64,000 nucleotides of DNA from Takakia lepidozioides (Eukaryota; Streptophyta; Takakiopsida; Takakiales; Takakiaceae), in contig CM060732.1 in the NCBI GenBank assembly GCA_030704615.1, positions 33,027,053-33,091,052 on the forward strand. The letters run 5' to 3'. Within the stretch, counting starts at the first letter, position 1; the number at the start of each line of letters is the position of its first letter. This document shows, one piece after another, positions 48,468-59,837 of the stretch. The translations under genes were made by a program, and so were the position numbers. The notes beneath the pieces are model-generated. The model did not search any database. It was not told the DNA's origin and worked only from the letters and a program-made list of their open reading frames with translations.

Positions 48468-51400
48468 TCAGTTTTGATGATGGCTCCACAGATCCCCTAG
48501 GAGAACATGTCTGCTCTTTGACTGCTCAAGACTTTAAGTTCAGACAAGGGAAGTTCACATTGATGGTAATGCAAGTTCTTCTAATCGCCTGAAAGATGTT
48601 TTGGTTATAGGATTTTCACCGAGCCCGGTGAATTGCTTCACTGACGTCTCAACACAATTTCAAGCTGAACGCCAATTCCCTCAACTCTCGTCACACAGGT
48701 GAGGTATGCCCCTGCCGACAGTGAGTGATTGCTCTGGTACCTGTCTGCATATCAATCGGGAGGGTCATTGTCCGAGTCTCCCATCTCCATTGTGGTTGTG
48801 AGGAACTACAGTTCACACATTGCTCTCGTATATCGGTAGATATTGAATATGCTGGATTGGCTCTGAGATGTTCCCTGTCATGTTGGGTGCATTGTATGTC
48901 TTGTTTTGTTTGTCTCTGGGCTCCCGTTAACCCTTCTTTCTCCCTTGAAACTGGGCATTCCAGTTTGTCCCCACCAGGCTACTGCAAGCATGGTATATGA
49001 GGATATGTCTTTCTGCTTCCCTCCATTGCTCTTACATGCATGGCATGGTCTAGAACCTGGTCTGTGCCTGCTGTATTATTTGAATTTTGTGATGTTTTGT
49101 GAAACAATGGCTCTTGCAGGATAGAAGGGAGGAGACAAGGTTCGAGATGGCACATTTTCGCAAGCATCGCCGGAAAAAGTGTCAAGAGGCAGCCTGGAAA
49201 GAAGTCTGTTCTCTCATCCCAGACGCCTGAAGACATCCTCCCGGCAAAGACGTCTTGGGCAACAAAGTTGAAATATAGTCGGCAAGGCGGCAGAGATTGC
49301 AGTGAGCGGAAAACCCAGTAAGGTAAGTCATCAGCTCACAGGGTTGCAATTAGTGTTAGAAATCACTAAATACTCTAGGATCTGCTGAACTTTAGTTGCA
49401 GACTGTATGGCTGCCTCTATTACCTCCCTTCTCTCCTTTGGATATTCATCTGACGAAGGACAGGCTGCTTATGGTTTGTATAGAGAGGCAGCTCATAAAG
49501 ACTGCAGGGGCTGTATTGTGCTGTGCTTATGCAGTGTGTGGCACATTCACTGGACTGACAGTTGATGAAAATTCTAGCTAAGAGATCTCAAAAGAAAGCG
49601 CTTTGTTGTTTGTGCCTCAATTTGGTTCTGCTTAGCTAAGGAGCATGCATGATGGAAGCGGCCGCATGAATTCAACCCAATCACAAGGGACACTGGGTAA
49701 ATGGTCATTTAGAAACGAGGACGCAGAAAGTCGGCCCTTGGGTGTGGCAAAGGATTGCCTGTCGATAGCAGGATGGGATCAGGTCACTGAACATTTGAAA
49801 CATGAGGTGGGAAGGTGTTAATGTCATCATTTGTAAGAAAAATGTAAATAAACAAGTTGTCTGTGGGCCTATTCATGCAAAGTTACTGGAACTAGCCTGT
49901 AAGTCGCACAAACTTATTGGCCATCTTCATGCTCTTGGGTTGAGAGTCATTTGTCCCTGCAGGATGACACTGAAAGCCGGTTGTTCACAAGTGAGTTTGC
50001 TTCAAGTAATTTGAGAACATGTCGCATGTTGAGAAGTGTTTGAGCTGGTGATTTCTTTGAAGTGCACTGTATATTTTGTCATAGTTTTCTTATGGCATAC
50101 ATCTATATTCTTGGTTGGCGCTCCTAAAATATGATTATTACAATATTGTCATCATTCACATTCATGTTCTTAGGCAATTGGCATCGCATGCTGGTTTTGT
50201 GGAAACGTCATTTGCGTCAATAGCTTCCCGGAAGCAAATACGTATGCGGTCTTCTATGCTTTCAATGTTGTCATTGTACACATGTAGATTTTTTTGATAT
50301 GAGCCGGTTACGGTGTCTAATGTTAACTTTGTGTTGAGATCCTCCGATTCCGGGACTTTGGAGCTTTCTCGCATCTAATATCCTACAGGTTGGCAACAAA
50401 TATAATTTTTAAGCTTACACGGTTATGAATAATGGAGTTTATGTTTGGATGGCATCTGACGGTTCAGTATCCGATTACCAAACAAGCCCATTGTGAGGAA
50501 ATAAAATTATCCGAATTCACAAATATAATATATTAAAATACTCTTAGAACTAAATGAAAAGAGGAGTTGGATAAAAGGGTTCGACCTTCACTTTTGGACC
50601 ACTAGTTCTGGATCAAATCAAACACACAAAAAATACAAATGAACTGGTTCTCAACTGAAGGTGGTTATTTGATGAGCTGATCGTCATATTCGGCGGTTCC
50701 TAACAGAGGCGGAATATACTAAAAAAATTAACCTCCCGCAGATCCATGTATATATATCCAGCCGGTTGGACCCACTTAGGGTTACTTTCCTTGTAAATCC
50801 GTTCCCGTTACATGACGTCATCCAAAAATGGGTTTGACCACGGGTCACATCCACTCACACCCCTTTCCATGCACCACCATGGAACGCGACCCGTCCAGTG
50901 ATTTCCACTGGCACTTTTGCACGTGTGTGACCAAAAAAGTATGGCGTGGAAATGTGTCGAGGAAGATGACCTATTTAGCAAGTCATGGGAGGAAAAATAC
51001 TGGCTAGTGTAGGTCAACCATGGAGAACGGGACCGTACGCCCAGCGCCTCACCAAAAGTGAGGGCTCCGTTGCACAGAACCCGGCCAGGCCCTGCACGGG
51101 TCTCAACATCCATGGAAGTGCATAGAATAGGGAGCCGTGTTTTTCCAGGCTTGCTTGACAAGTCACAAAGCACAACAAAAGCCATGGAAACAAGAGATGA
51201 AATCACAATTCACGGAAAAGCAGAATGCCAGGAGAATTGAAGCCACCACCATCGCAGCCCGCCTTAGGCCCAAGCCAAAACTTGCTGCAAAACCACAGTG
51301 ACCTCAAGGTAAAGCACCGAATTGCTGTACGCGCAGAGCCGCCTCTACCCGGCAGTCTCCACCATCTTCCGAGCTGGGATGAGATTCGCCCATCCTCTAA

Positions 51401-52216
51401 AATCTCGCTAATTAATATGGGGTGTGTAAACTCGGAAAAGTTTTGTTTGCTACACAAGAGGAAAGACACACGCGTATAGGATTCCAACGCACAGCACCTG
51501 CACGTTAAGCATGCAAACATCCACACATACAGAGCTCTGTTGTCACCCTTCGTACACCAGGTTGTACATACGAGCCAAAGGCCCTAACCTGAGGTCAAGA
51601 AGAAACATATACTCAAAACCCCCAAGGTTGGGTGAGCCTCCCACGTGCCGGTCTGCCACGGGACTGCCCGGATTACAATAGATTTTGCCCTTAGAGTAAT
51701 GAAGGGCCCAGATGCAGCCACCTTGTGTCTAGGTTAACTCAAATGAGCTGGTATGGGTCAGGCTGTATAACGGCCTCCCGCCGCTTATAGTAAAGGCGCA
51801 GGATGAATGTCTGTCAAAAAAATAATGAATGAGGGTAAAGTGGGGCCAAGAGAACATGTGTCGTGCACCTAAGCATCGTGCCACAACATACATCGCTGTC
51901 CATCACACATTCTAAGCACACAATCCTAGAAAGCTATGCCACAATCGCGCCCCTAGCTGGTGATTAGGTCTCTCTAACACCGGATAGCTGACAAGTATCC
52001 ATCTCAATGAGATCATCGCTTGATCTTCAATCGCACATGTTCCAAGTTTCTAAAGTATATGGATCAAGAGGTCAGGTGCAAAGAGAGCCCCATCGTTAGT
52101 CGTCTGCCTGCAATCCATGATCTTCAATTAAGTATCCATGGCATTGAGCTCCCATCAGCTAGACCTTGGATCACTTGTCAACTCCATCATTGTCATGCCC
52201 ATTAACTATGTGCAAG
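48468..52216. other. Intergenic region with no recognised gene
   Basis: Several frames of 60-130 codons occur (longest 51206-50808 minus) but none has family motifs or repeat structure. 50.4-50.8 kb is AT-rich. The left border or terminal repeat of the retroelement that follows should lie near 51.5-52.2 kb; I could not identify it. Confidence 0.4.
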
Positions 52217-53433
52217 GCATCATGGACACAACCATTCTCCACTAGGAACCTTCTCAAGTGGCGGTGTCAAGCATCCCATGTGCCACCCCCTTGAGCATTT
52301 GTCACACACCAACATGGTCGCGGCACCACCAGCATGCCCACATAGCATGCAACGCAATCCTGCAGGTACCACTGTAAGGTTGGGATCTATCTTCCCATCC
52401 ACATGGGGAAGGTGACATGGCGCACAATTGCGCACATGGTCCTTCCATATCATGCCATCCCGTCCCTCCAGAATCAACACTCCTGAAGGCCACACCTCCC
52501 TGACCCTTAGAATCACACGCCTTGCTGTGACATCCAAGGTCGTTGGTGTTGTCTGCTGCAGATAGGCATAGTCCCCAGGGTTGAATCTCCAAACACCCGG
52601 TCGATATCCTCCTCCACGTATAGTGGCATACCTCAATGTGTCTCGGTGTTGGGCAATAGCAAGGTTCTCAAAAGCCATAGGCGTGACTCTCTTGAACAAC
52701 TCTGCCCGCTGATTACACGTTTGTGTCCACACATCCGGATCATCAAGGTCGAGTACTACTGCAGCCTCCCTGCGAATAGATGCAGGCAAATCTGGCTCTC
52801 GGCCGAAGAGAAGAAAGTAAGGTGAGAACGAGGCAAGTGATGTTTGCTTGCTAAACCTGTAGCCCATGGCCAACCAAGGTAGCTGAAGGTCCCAACCCCC
52901 TAAGTGTCCCTTCTGCGATCCATACTTGCGCAAGCCTTTCTTGACTGTCTATACAACTCTCTCCGCCAAGCCATCAGCACCGGGATGATCCCGAGAAGTA
53001 GTGCGGTGATTTATCAAGGTTTGTTCGCACAAAGCCTGAAACCCCCCCAAGAACTCTCTCTCCCCTGATCCGTGAGTACCTCAGCTGGAGCACCAAATTG
53101 GCTAAGCACTCGATCTAAGAATGCATACGCAGCCCTATCACTTGCCTTGTTAGGCAATGCCACCAGTTCAATCCACTTGTTATGGCAAATCGTTAGTGAC
53201 AATGGGCCTACGAAGTCAAGGCTCCAATGATAGCCCAAATCCATAATGGATAAAGGATGCAATTGTGGAGTAGGGGCATTGAAAGAAGCCCGCACTCTAT
53301 CATACACCATGCATCTTGCCACTAACTGTTGCACATCCGTGTGTATGCCCCACCACCAGTACTGCCCTTGCAACAAACTATGAGTGCGCCGCACCCCAAA
53401 ATGTCCCAACTCCTCATGGGCATGGCGTACCAA
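52217..53433 (-). pseudogene. Integrase with C-terminal PHD finger
   Basis: The N-terminal zinc region reads HAHEELGHFGVRRTH and then RCMVYDRVRAS. The second zinc cysteine expected in CxxC is Tyr here (codon at 53304-53302), a likely G-to-A change. Core acidic residues are visible in WSLDFVGP and VLTDQGRE, with HPGADGLAERVV after a frame break. The C-terminus carries CMLC, CDKC, WHMGC and EWLCP (52351-52226), the C4HC3 PHD-finger pattern. The last zinc cysteine follows an in-frame TGA (52222-52220) as TGC at 52219-52217. A CGA-to-TGA change would explain the stop, so the ancestral finger was probably complete. Chromoviruses carry a chromodomain at this position. Confidence 0.8.
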
Positions 53434-53526
53434 TCACGTTCGTTGTGTTGGATGAGACACAGTCCTCATTTGTCCATCCTCCCATATACGGAGTAGGTGA
53501 GTCCCCTCCCACTTGAACCTCTTGGC

Positions 53527-55245
53527 TCATTGTAGGATCTGATCTCTCTCCTTCGCAGTCACACTAGTTGTTGTCTCTCCGGCACGAAGATAGGCCAACA
53601 CTGTTGCATCTTCATGCACATCCTTAGCACCACCAAGCTCCTCACTGATCTCTGGATCGTCATGCACATTATCGCCATGACCAATCCCATGGGATAGACC
53701 AGCTTGAGCTCCCATTGCTAGAATGCACAAAAAGACAGATGCGTGCCATCTTGGCACCATCTCCTCGTCTGTCTCACCATGCCAACGAGCTCCTGTATCA
53801 TCAAGCTCACTTGTGCATGGATTACGACTCAATCCATTCGCATCTTGGTTGACTATACCGGCTTGATGCACCACTTGAAAGTCGTACTCTTGAAGCATAA
53901 GTGCCCACTGTGCAAGCTTCCCTGTAAGCTTGTCTGACTCCATCAACCACTTCAATGGTTGGTGATCCGTGACAAGGGTAAAGAGATTGTCATAGAGGTA
54001 GCATCTGATATGTATCATTGCCCATACTGCAGCTAAACATTTTCTTTCATATGAGCTATACTTTGCATCAGCATAATTGTTTGAGCGGCTAGCATGTTTG
54101 TACAAACTCTCTTCACTCATCATCCACCTGTGTGAGCACTGCTCCAATCCCCAGCATACTCCAATCCGTATGTAGCTGGAAAGGCCGCCCCCAAATAGGC
54201 CGCCTAAGAATAGGTGCAGAAGTCAATCGAACCTTGAGTTCCTCAAAGGCTTCCTCCTGCTCCTCCTCCCATTACAACTCCTGACCCACCTTGGTCAACT
54301 TGGTAAGAGCCTTTGCAATGCTGCTAAATCCCTTGACAAACCGACGATAGTAGTTTATCAACCCCATGAAAGCACGAACTCTGCTTACATCTATGGGGTG
54401 TGGAATGCGTGCAATGGCCTCCACCTTTGTATGTTGAACACCCAATCCTCCATGGTACATCATGTGGCCCAGATACTCAATCTGATTGTGGAAGAACTTG
54501 CACTTTCTAAGGTGCAGTTTCAATCCATGCGCCCTCAAGCGTTCAAACACCACCTGAAGGTGTCTCTCATGCTCCTCAACCGTGGCACTAAAGATGATGA
54601 TGTCATCAATGTAGCACTAGGCGAAGTCTAGCTATGCAAGAATCTTATCCATGACCCTCTGAAACTCTGCAGGATCATTCTTCAACCCAAATGGTAGGAA
54701 GCGTCATTGGTACAAACAATCTTTCCCATGCTGGTCAATCCCCCAGAATGTCGTCTTTTGCTTGTCAACCTCTTTGATTGGCAACTGGTGATAGCCCGAT
54801 CGTAAGTCCAATGTTTAAACACCTTCGCATGCCCAATGGCATCAAAGATTTCTTCTGGAATTAGCATGACATATCTATCAGACTTAGTCTGACGGTTCGG
54901 ACGATAGTTCCCACACATCCTTTTTTCTGTCCAACTGCCATAGATATCCTTCTGAGCTGACATCACCGTTGCCGAGGCATACTCCCCGCCTGACAACTCC
55001 ACCAATCCAGCTTCGAACAACTCCATAGTCCGTGACTGGATCAATGACCTCTCCATGTCACTTGGCGTGTCACTTGCCAAATCAATACGAATCTCCTGGC
55101 CCTTCAAACTCCTTAAATCCTTCAAATTGAAGACAAAGCAATTTCTATAAGCCCTTAGAAATCGCCGGATCCTCCGTCTCTCTCCTCTGGTGACTGTAGG
55201 TCCAACATCTGGTTCCCAATTGTCCTCAGTGACTGCAACCTTAGG
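53527..55245 (-). pseudogene. Reverse transcriptase and RNase H of the retroelement
   Basis: RT palm features: RRFLRAYRNCFVFNL at the start; GEYASATVMSAQKD; YRPNRQTKSDRY; the frameshifted LDLRSGYHQLP segment near 54800; the catalytic YIDD box at 54613-54602, close to an in-frame TAG; then KLHLRKCKFFHNQIEYLGH. The thumb and connection region (RAFMGLINYYRRFVKGF) is followed by RNase H segments (LHTDW; KYSSYERKCLAAVWAMIH; LVTDHQPLKWLM) and DANGLSR, the usual end of Ty3/gypsy RNase H. Multiple stops and frame changes make it non-functional. Confidence 0.88.
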
Positions 55246-55284
55246 TACACCAGGCTTGGAGGTAGGAGACGCATCCTTTGATTG

Positions 55285-56544
55285 CTAGATAGCAACCTCT
55301 TGGGCCTTGTCCGCCCACCCTGACTGTGGCGTAGCCTCCACTTGCTCCACCATAGTCACCTTGAGAACATCCCCCGCAAAAGAAATATCATCAACCTCTT
55401 CAAGAGCCTTGGCCATCTTGGCCTCCAACTGATCCTTCGTGTCTGGCTCTCCCAACTCATCATATTGCTCCTTGAGAGATCCAATGACTCTCTCTTTCCG
55501 CATCTCATCCCACATCTGCCATGGGTGTTTGCACTCCATGATCATGTGCTCGCCCCCACTCACTGCCTCCGCCGTCCCGGTTGGCAGAGAGGGTGCAATA
55601 TCCAATGGAAGTGCAGAAATAACCACCAATGCTTGTAATCTCCGTTGCTCAGCCATACACAAGCTAATGACCCATGTCAAGCAATTGAGATCCATTGCCT
55701 GACCCAACACCTGGCGTTGTGATGCCTTTGACAGAGCTGGCACAGCTGTAGTGCTCGTTGTAAACCCCATTGCCCGTTCTCGCTCATCCGCACTAGGCTC
55801 CACCAATTGTTGTAGCGCATTGTCCCAAATCAACCTTGGACCATTGTCTCGAAAAGCATGAGATGAGGGAAAACTCATAAGTGTAGGCAAGGCCGCATAT
55901 GGTTGCCCCACTCAATTGACCACCGCCAAAGGTGGAGGGTCATCTTGTCGCACTCTCTGTGGTTGCCTCCCTTGGTCCAAAATGCCCTCAACCGTAAGGT
56001 TGGGTAGCCGTTGAATGGAATCATAGGCTCTCTTGAGCAACTCTGGTGGTGTAAGATTGGTCCACCACAACCTAGGCCTATGTGCCCGTGAACCTAGTAC
56101 AGTTGCATCCAATAATACAGCTGGTCCAATCCAAGAGCACACCTGATGCACACTAGCCATAACCCTGGTCCGATATCCCCCATGAGAGGAACATTCGTCT
56201 AGCAAACAAATCCCTGAGTCAGATGATTGCCAGATAATGGGCACTATGTCCAAAGGAGCTAACTGAGGAGGTCCAAGTGATGTCACTGAACTCCCCTCAC
56301 TCATCAATGGAAAGGCCTCATGTCATGCTTGGTGCACACACTCGTCTGCTAGTCGCTGCAAATTCCCAACCGTACCCCACAGTGGAATATGCACATGCAC
56401 ATGAGGAAGCAACTCAACCTTGTATGCCAGTTGATTGTCATCATCAGATGGTGGCCTATCATCTGCATGGCTATTGCCCTCCAAGAGCTCACCACCCCAA
56501 GCCACCACCCCTGAGAATGCAGCCAATATGGACATCAAGTTCAT
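55285..56544 (-). pseudogene. C5-cytosine-methyltransferase-like domain of the retroelement
   Basis: Three C-terminal motifs of DNA C5 methyltransferases are recognisable in order: motif VIII-like GSRAHRPRLWWTNL (56094-56053), motif IX-like ADERERAMGF (about 55791-55762) and motif X-like QRQVLGQAMDLNCLTW (about 55719-55672). The spacing and the SFPSSHAFRDNGPRLIWD segment between them fit one domain. The catalytic Pro-Cys motif IV and the SAM-binding motif I were not found; upstream frames in the same phase are too broken to judge. This copy is interrupted by stops (for example TGA at 55914-55912) and is surely inactive. It reads straight into the reverse transcriptase, so it belongs to the element. 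Confidence 0.65.
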
Positions 56545-57617
56545 GTTTGGTATACTAATAGAGGTATAATCTGAGCATACACTACTAGGGTTTGTAATGA
56601 AGAGCTAGAATGTAAGTCCTTGACTTCTATGCTTCTACTCAAGCAAAAATATGGTCTAGGTGGTCATAAGAGGCATCTTCTTGCTCTCTTCCACCCCAAT
56701 GTGCAACCAAAAGTGGTCCAACTCAACTTGCAAGTCATTGTCCACTAAATCAATCCCCCTTCTAGTCCTTGGGATTTGATTGCAAACTACCATATCTCTA
56801 TTGCCGAGCAATCATGCATTTGTCTCTTCATCACTTGACAATTACTCCAAATCAACACAAATTATCTCAATGTGTAGGAGCAATGCTTGTCACTTATAAT
56901 AATGCTCCCAAGCAATCCACCTTGGATCCCACTCTCACGCCATATGCCTCCATTGGGGTCTTGCACCAATCCATCATCCATGTACTCCCCTTGGCCATTT
57001 GAATGCATATTCCATGACCTCTTGCACTACAACAGATTCCGGCTTTAATGTCTGTCACATTTGCCTAGTCGTAGCATATATGTCTACAAAATGCAAGGGG
57101 GCAGTCCTGGTTGCCATTTGTAGCCAGCATAAGTCGTATATGCCACCTTGTACCTCCGCCACGTCAGGATCTGCGGTCAAACACGTTTGACCATATAGGG
57201 GAAGATGGTAGATATGACGAGGAGTCATGGCCAAAACTACAACACGATGACATGGGCATGGGAATGTATGACTGCCAGTATTCACAACTGCACGTGGAAG
57301 TTGCCGATTGCCCAAGGAATGTCTACGTGGACGATGCAAACATAAATGGATGAAACATATACAGGATGTGATTGCAAATGACGACGTGTCAACATATCAT
57401 TGCTCGCAGGCACTAAGTCACACCCTGTGAATGAATGAATGGATGAATGAATGATTAGGATGAATGTGCTCGAATTTAGGGTTGTTAGGTCGCGTTAAGT
57501 ATGAAGACAATAAGTAGTAAAAATGTTTAACTACTATTTCACTGACCCAGCAGATTAACAGTAAAACTAATCGACTGCTGGTTAAGGTTAGTGAAACAAA
57601 ACAACTGTATTATCTCA

Positions 57618-57790
57618 ACGAATGATATACAAATGTCTTGCTGGCAACTATTGGATGAACGTATCAAACATAACTTTTGTGCACTGGATGAACGTATGAA
57701 CGAATGATACAACAAACGTCTTGCTGGCAACTATTGGATGAACGGATGAACGAATGATAGTGCAAACGTTGAACAGCAATTGGATGAACT
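57618..57790. repeat. Tandem repeat with GTCTTGCTGGCAACTATTGG core
   Basis: Unit CGAATGATAxxxxAAxGTCT plus TGCTGGCAACTATTGGATGAACG occurs at about 57619 and 57701, with a diverged third copy at about 57750. GGATGAACG submotifs recur between them. Confidence 0.7.
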
Positions 57791-58323
57791 GACAGTGAAA
57801 CTCATTTAAAGATTTATTTTGGATGAATGGATGAAATTAAGATGGCCAAAAAATGGAAAAACAAATGAATGGATGGATGTATTGATGGAAAACCCAAAAT
57901 CCATCCATCTATCGAGGATCTAATTTGCATTAGAAAAATTCTATAGATTTTTGGTCAGGTCCAAAAAACTAAATGGTCTAAGTGAGTAGATTTCCCCTTT
58001 CTGCAGCTATCCCCCCAAAAACTGCATCAAACGGAGCTCATTTGACAAAGATATGACCAACCAGGCTCTTTAATCATAACACCCTTTTAAAAAAATAAAC
58101 AAATACAAGGGAAAATCTATTTTCAATAACTTGTCTTGGTTCCCTATTCCCTAGTTCCCTAAGAATTCCCTAGACTCATGCCTGGCTCATATCTAAAAAA
58201 TAACGATCTTAGATTCTTAACTCAATCGCTCCACAGTGGAATTACCATGATAAAGGTAATGTCTTCTCATCCATCCAGTCATGAGTAGAGGGGACTTAGC
58301 GTTTTTTTGTCTCCCCTGCCATC

Positions 58324-58494
58324 TGTTTGTTTTCTTTGTGTCGAGTTTGATCGTGAGAGACGACAATCAGGACAGAATTGTGTTTGCTTTCTTTTAGTGT
58401 CGAGTCTGATCATGAGAGACGTCAAACAGGGCAGAGCTATGTTTGTTTTGTTTTAGGGTCGAGTCTGATCATGAGAGACGACGAGTGGAGCTAA
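58324..58494. repeat. Three-copy 57-59 bp tandem repeat
   Basis: Units start at 58324, 58381 and 58440, each with TGTTTG, a T-rich run, GTCGAGTCTGATCATGAGAG and ACG plus a CAGGGCAGAG-like end. Similarity between units is high, so the array is young. Confidence 0.8.
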
Positions 58495-59211
58495 TGGGAT
58501 AGGGGGCAGACATGGACTCAAACCCTAGAATTGGGGCATGAAGAAATCTGTCATGTGCGAAATCATTTCCAGCTCGGCATGATGCGAGGCCTCTCGTATG
58601 AGCCAAGCGAGAGGACAGGGCCTTGCGTATGGAGTGGGTGTGCAGGAGCGTATGCCTTGTGCAAATGTGTGAATTTTGCTTTGTTTGCCCCTGTTTTCTC
58701 TCACTGAAGTCGGAAGCAGGTTTTGCTCGTCTTGGTTTCAGTAAAGGAGTTGGGTTGCTGATTTGTGTGACATTGAACTTGTTACATCTGCCTTTTTGTT
58801 GGCTCTCTGCAAGAAAAATCCTATGGTCTCTTCTTTTGAACCCACTGGTGCCTTCAAGGATGCCATTCAAATTAGGTGATTACACGAAACACTTCGCGGT
58901 TTCTTTTATTTATGTTTGTATGCGCAATCGGATCCAGGCTCGGAATTGTCTTTTGCGCAATTTAGTAGAAATGGATGTACTCAGCGCAAAGATGCAAGAA
59001 AGCGCACGGGTCGTTAGGCAAGGCCGATAATTGGTATATCTGGTGTGTAGGTCAACGCTGGAGCATGGAACAGCGCTGGCAGCAGTTCTTTAAAGATACT
59101 TTACAATGGTGGAATAGTAGCCTTGACAAGGTGAGCTTTCTTCGTGTAGGATGAGAAAGGGAGCTTGAGGAAACTCTGGTATGGTCGTATGGTGTGGACT
59201 AGATCGTACTG

Positions 59212-59510
59212 TTGTTGAGTGAAGTCAGTGAAGTCAGAATCTCGTTGTGCTATAGGAAAACTGCTTTTACTGTCTGTATCGAGGTTGTCCTTGTTTATGA
59301 GTTTCTAGTGATGTCGTTTGAGCACACCAACACGTCGGCCACCTGCACATTGATGAACAACCTCTTTCAGGAATGGTTGGACGACTTCGTCCATAGTTTA
59401 CATTGATGACGTCTTGGTCTATTGGAAGACAAAAAAAGACCACCTAGAGCACCTTAAAAGGATGTTCCAAAAGTTGTGGGAATGAAGCTCTACACCAAAG
59501 CTTCAAAGTG
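59212..59510 (+). mobile_element. Ty3/gypsy reverse transcriptase fragment
   Basis: On plus, KTAF at about 59257 is followed by YEFLVMSFEHTNTSATCTLM and NNLFQEWLDDFV. After a frameshift near 59395 come VYIDDVLVYW (59396 onward) and HLEHLKRMFQKLWE. This is the RT palm with its catalytic box. Its motif wording differs from the element at 52-57 kb, so it is another lineage. It ends about 330 bp upstream of the second MADS-PPR gene. Confidence 0.7.
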
Positions 59511-59837
59511 AGAATTTGGGGTCACAACTAAAGTGGAATATATATACACCAAAAGTCGTGAAAAGAAAAAAGAAAAATCCAAAAATAGCAAAAAGCAAAT
59601 ACCAAAGTTGAGGATAGAAAAAAAAGATAAAAATAGAAAGTGGAAAAAAAAAAATTGTGCTAAGACTTTTCAGACACTTATAAATGGCTTATCATACTTG
59701 GCACTAAAAACGGAGGAAAATCCTCTATAAATTGAGAGGAGACCAACTGACATGAAGAGGTCCATAGTATTTTGATGCGGAGGAGGACAAGAAGTAGAGC
59801 TAGCTGTCGTCCACATATAAGACATAAGGAAAGGGTC

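Larger units (their letters stand above)
52217..57340 (-). mobile_element. Decayed Ty3/gypsy-type retrotransposon with methyltransferase-like and PHD modules
   Basis: Order on the minus strand: unassigned 5' frame (57339 to about 56560), C5-methyltransferase-like segment (about 56307-55670), linker, reverse transcriptase, RNase H, integrase, PHD finger (ends 52217). RT before integrase places it in the Ty3/gypsy order. The methyltransferase segment and the N-terminal part of RT share one frame, broken only by single stops at 55914-55912 and 55287-55285. Stops, at least one frameshift in RT (about 54810) and mutated integrase residues show it cannot act on its own. No protease was recognised and terminal repeats were not found by eye, so the ends are approximate. 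Confidence 0.85.
57341..59199. other. Spacer with minisatellites right of the retroelement
   Basis: It holds TGAATGAA simple sequence (about 57428-57460) and the two tandem arrays listed separately. No gene recognised. The retroelement's right end and its primer-binding site should lie near 57.3-57.9 kb but were not identified. Confidence 0.4.

Noticed and set aside
48930-48995. Possible fifth tail of the dispersed repeat family
   Set aside because: Only a short weak match (CAGGCTACTGCAAGCA); below what chance would allow.
50808-51206. 132-codon minus-strand frame
   Set aside because: No recognisable motif, and the plus strand also stays open in part; no support for a gene.
56560-57339. Upstream minus-strand frame as the catalytic half of the methyltransferase
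   Set aside because: It is in the same phase but full of stops. I could not find the Pro-Cys or FxGxG motifs, so it is left unassigned.
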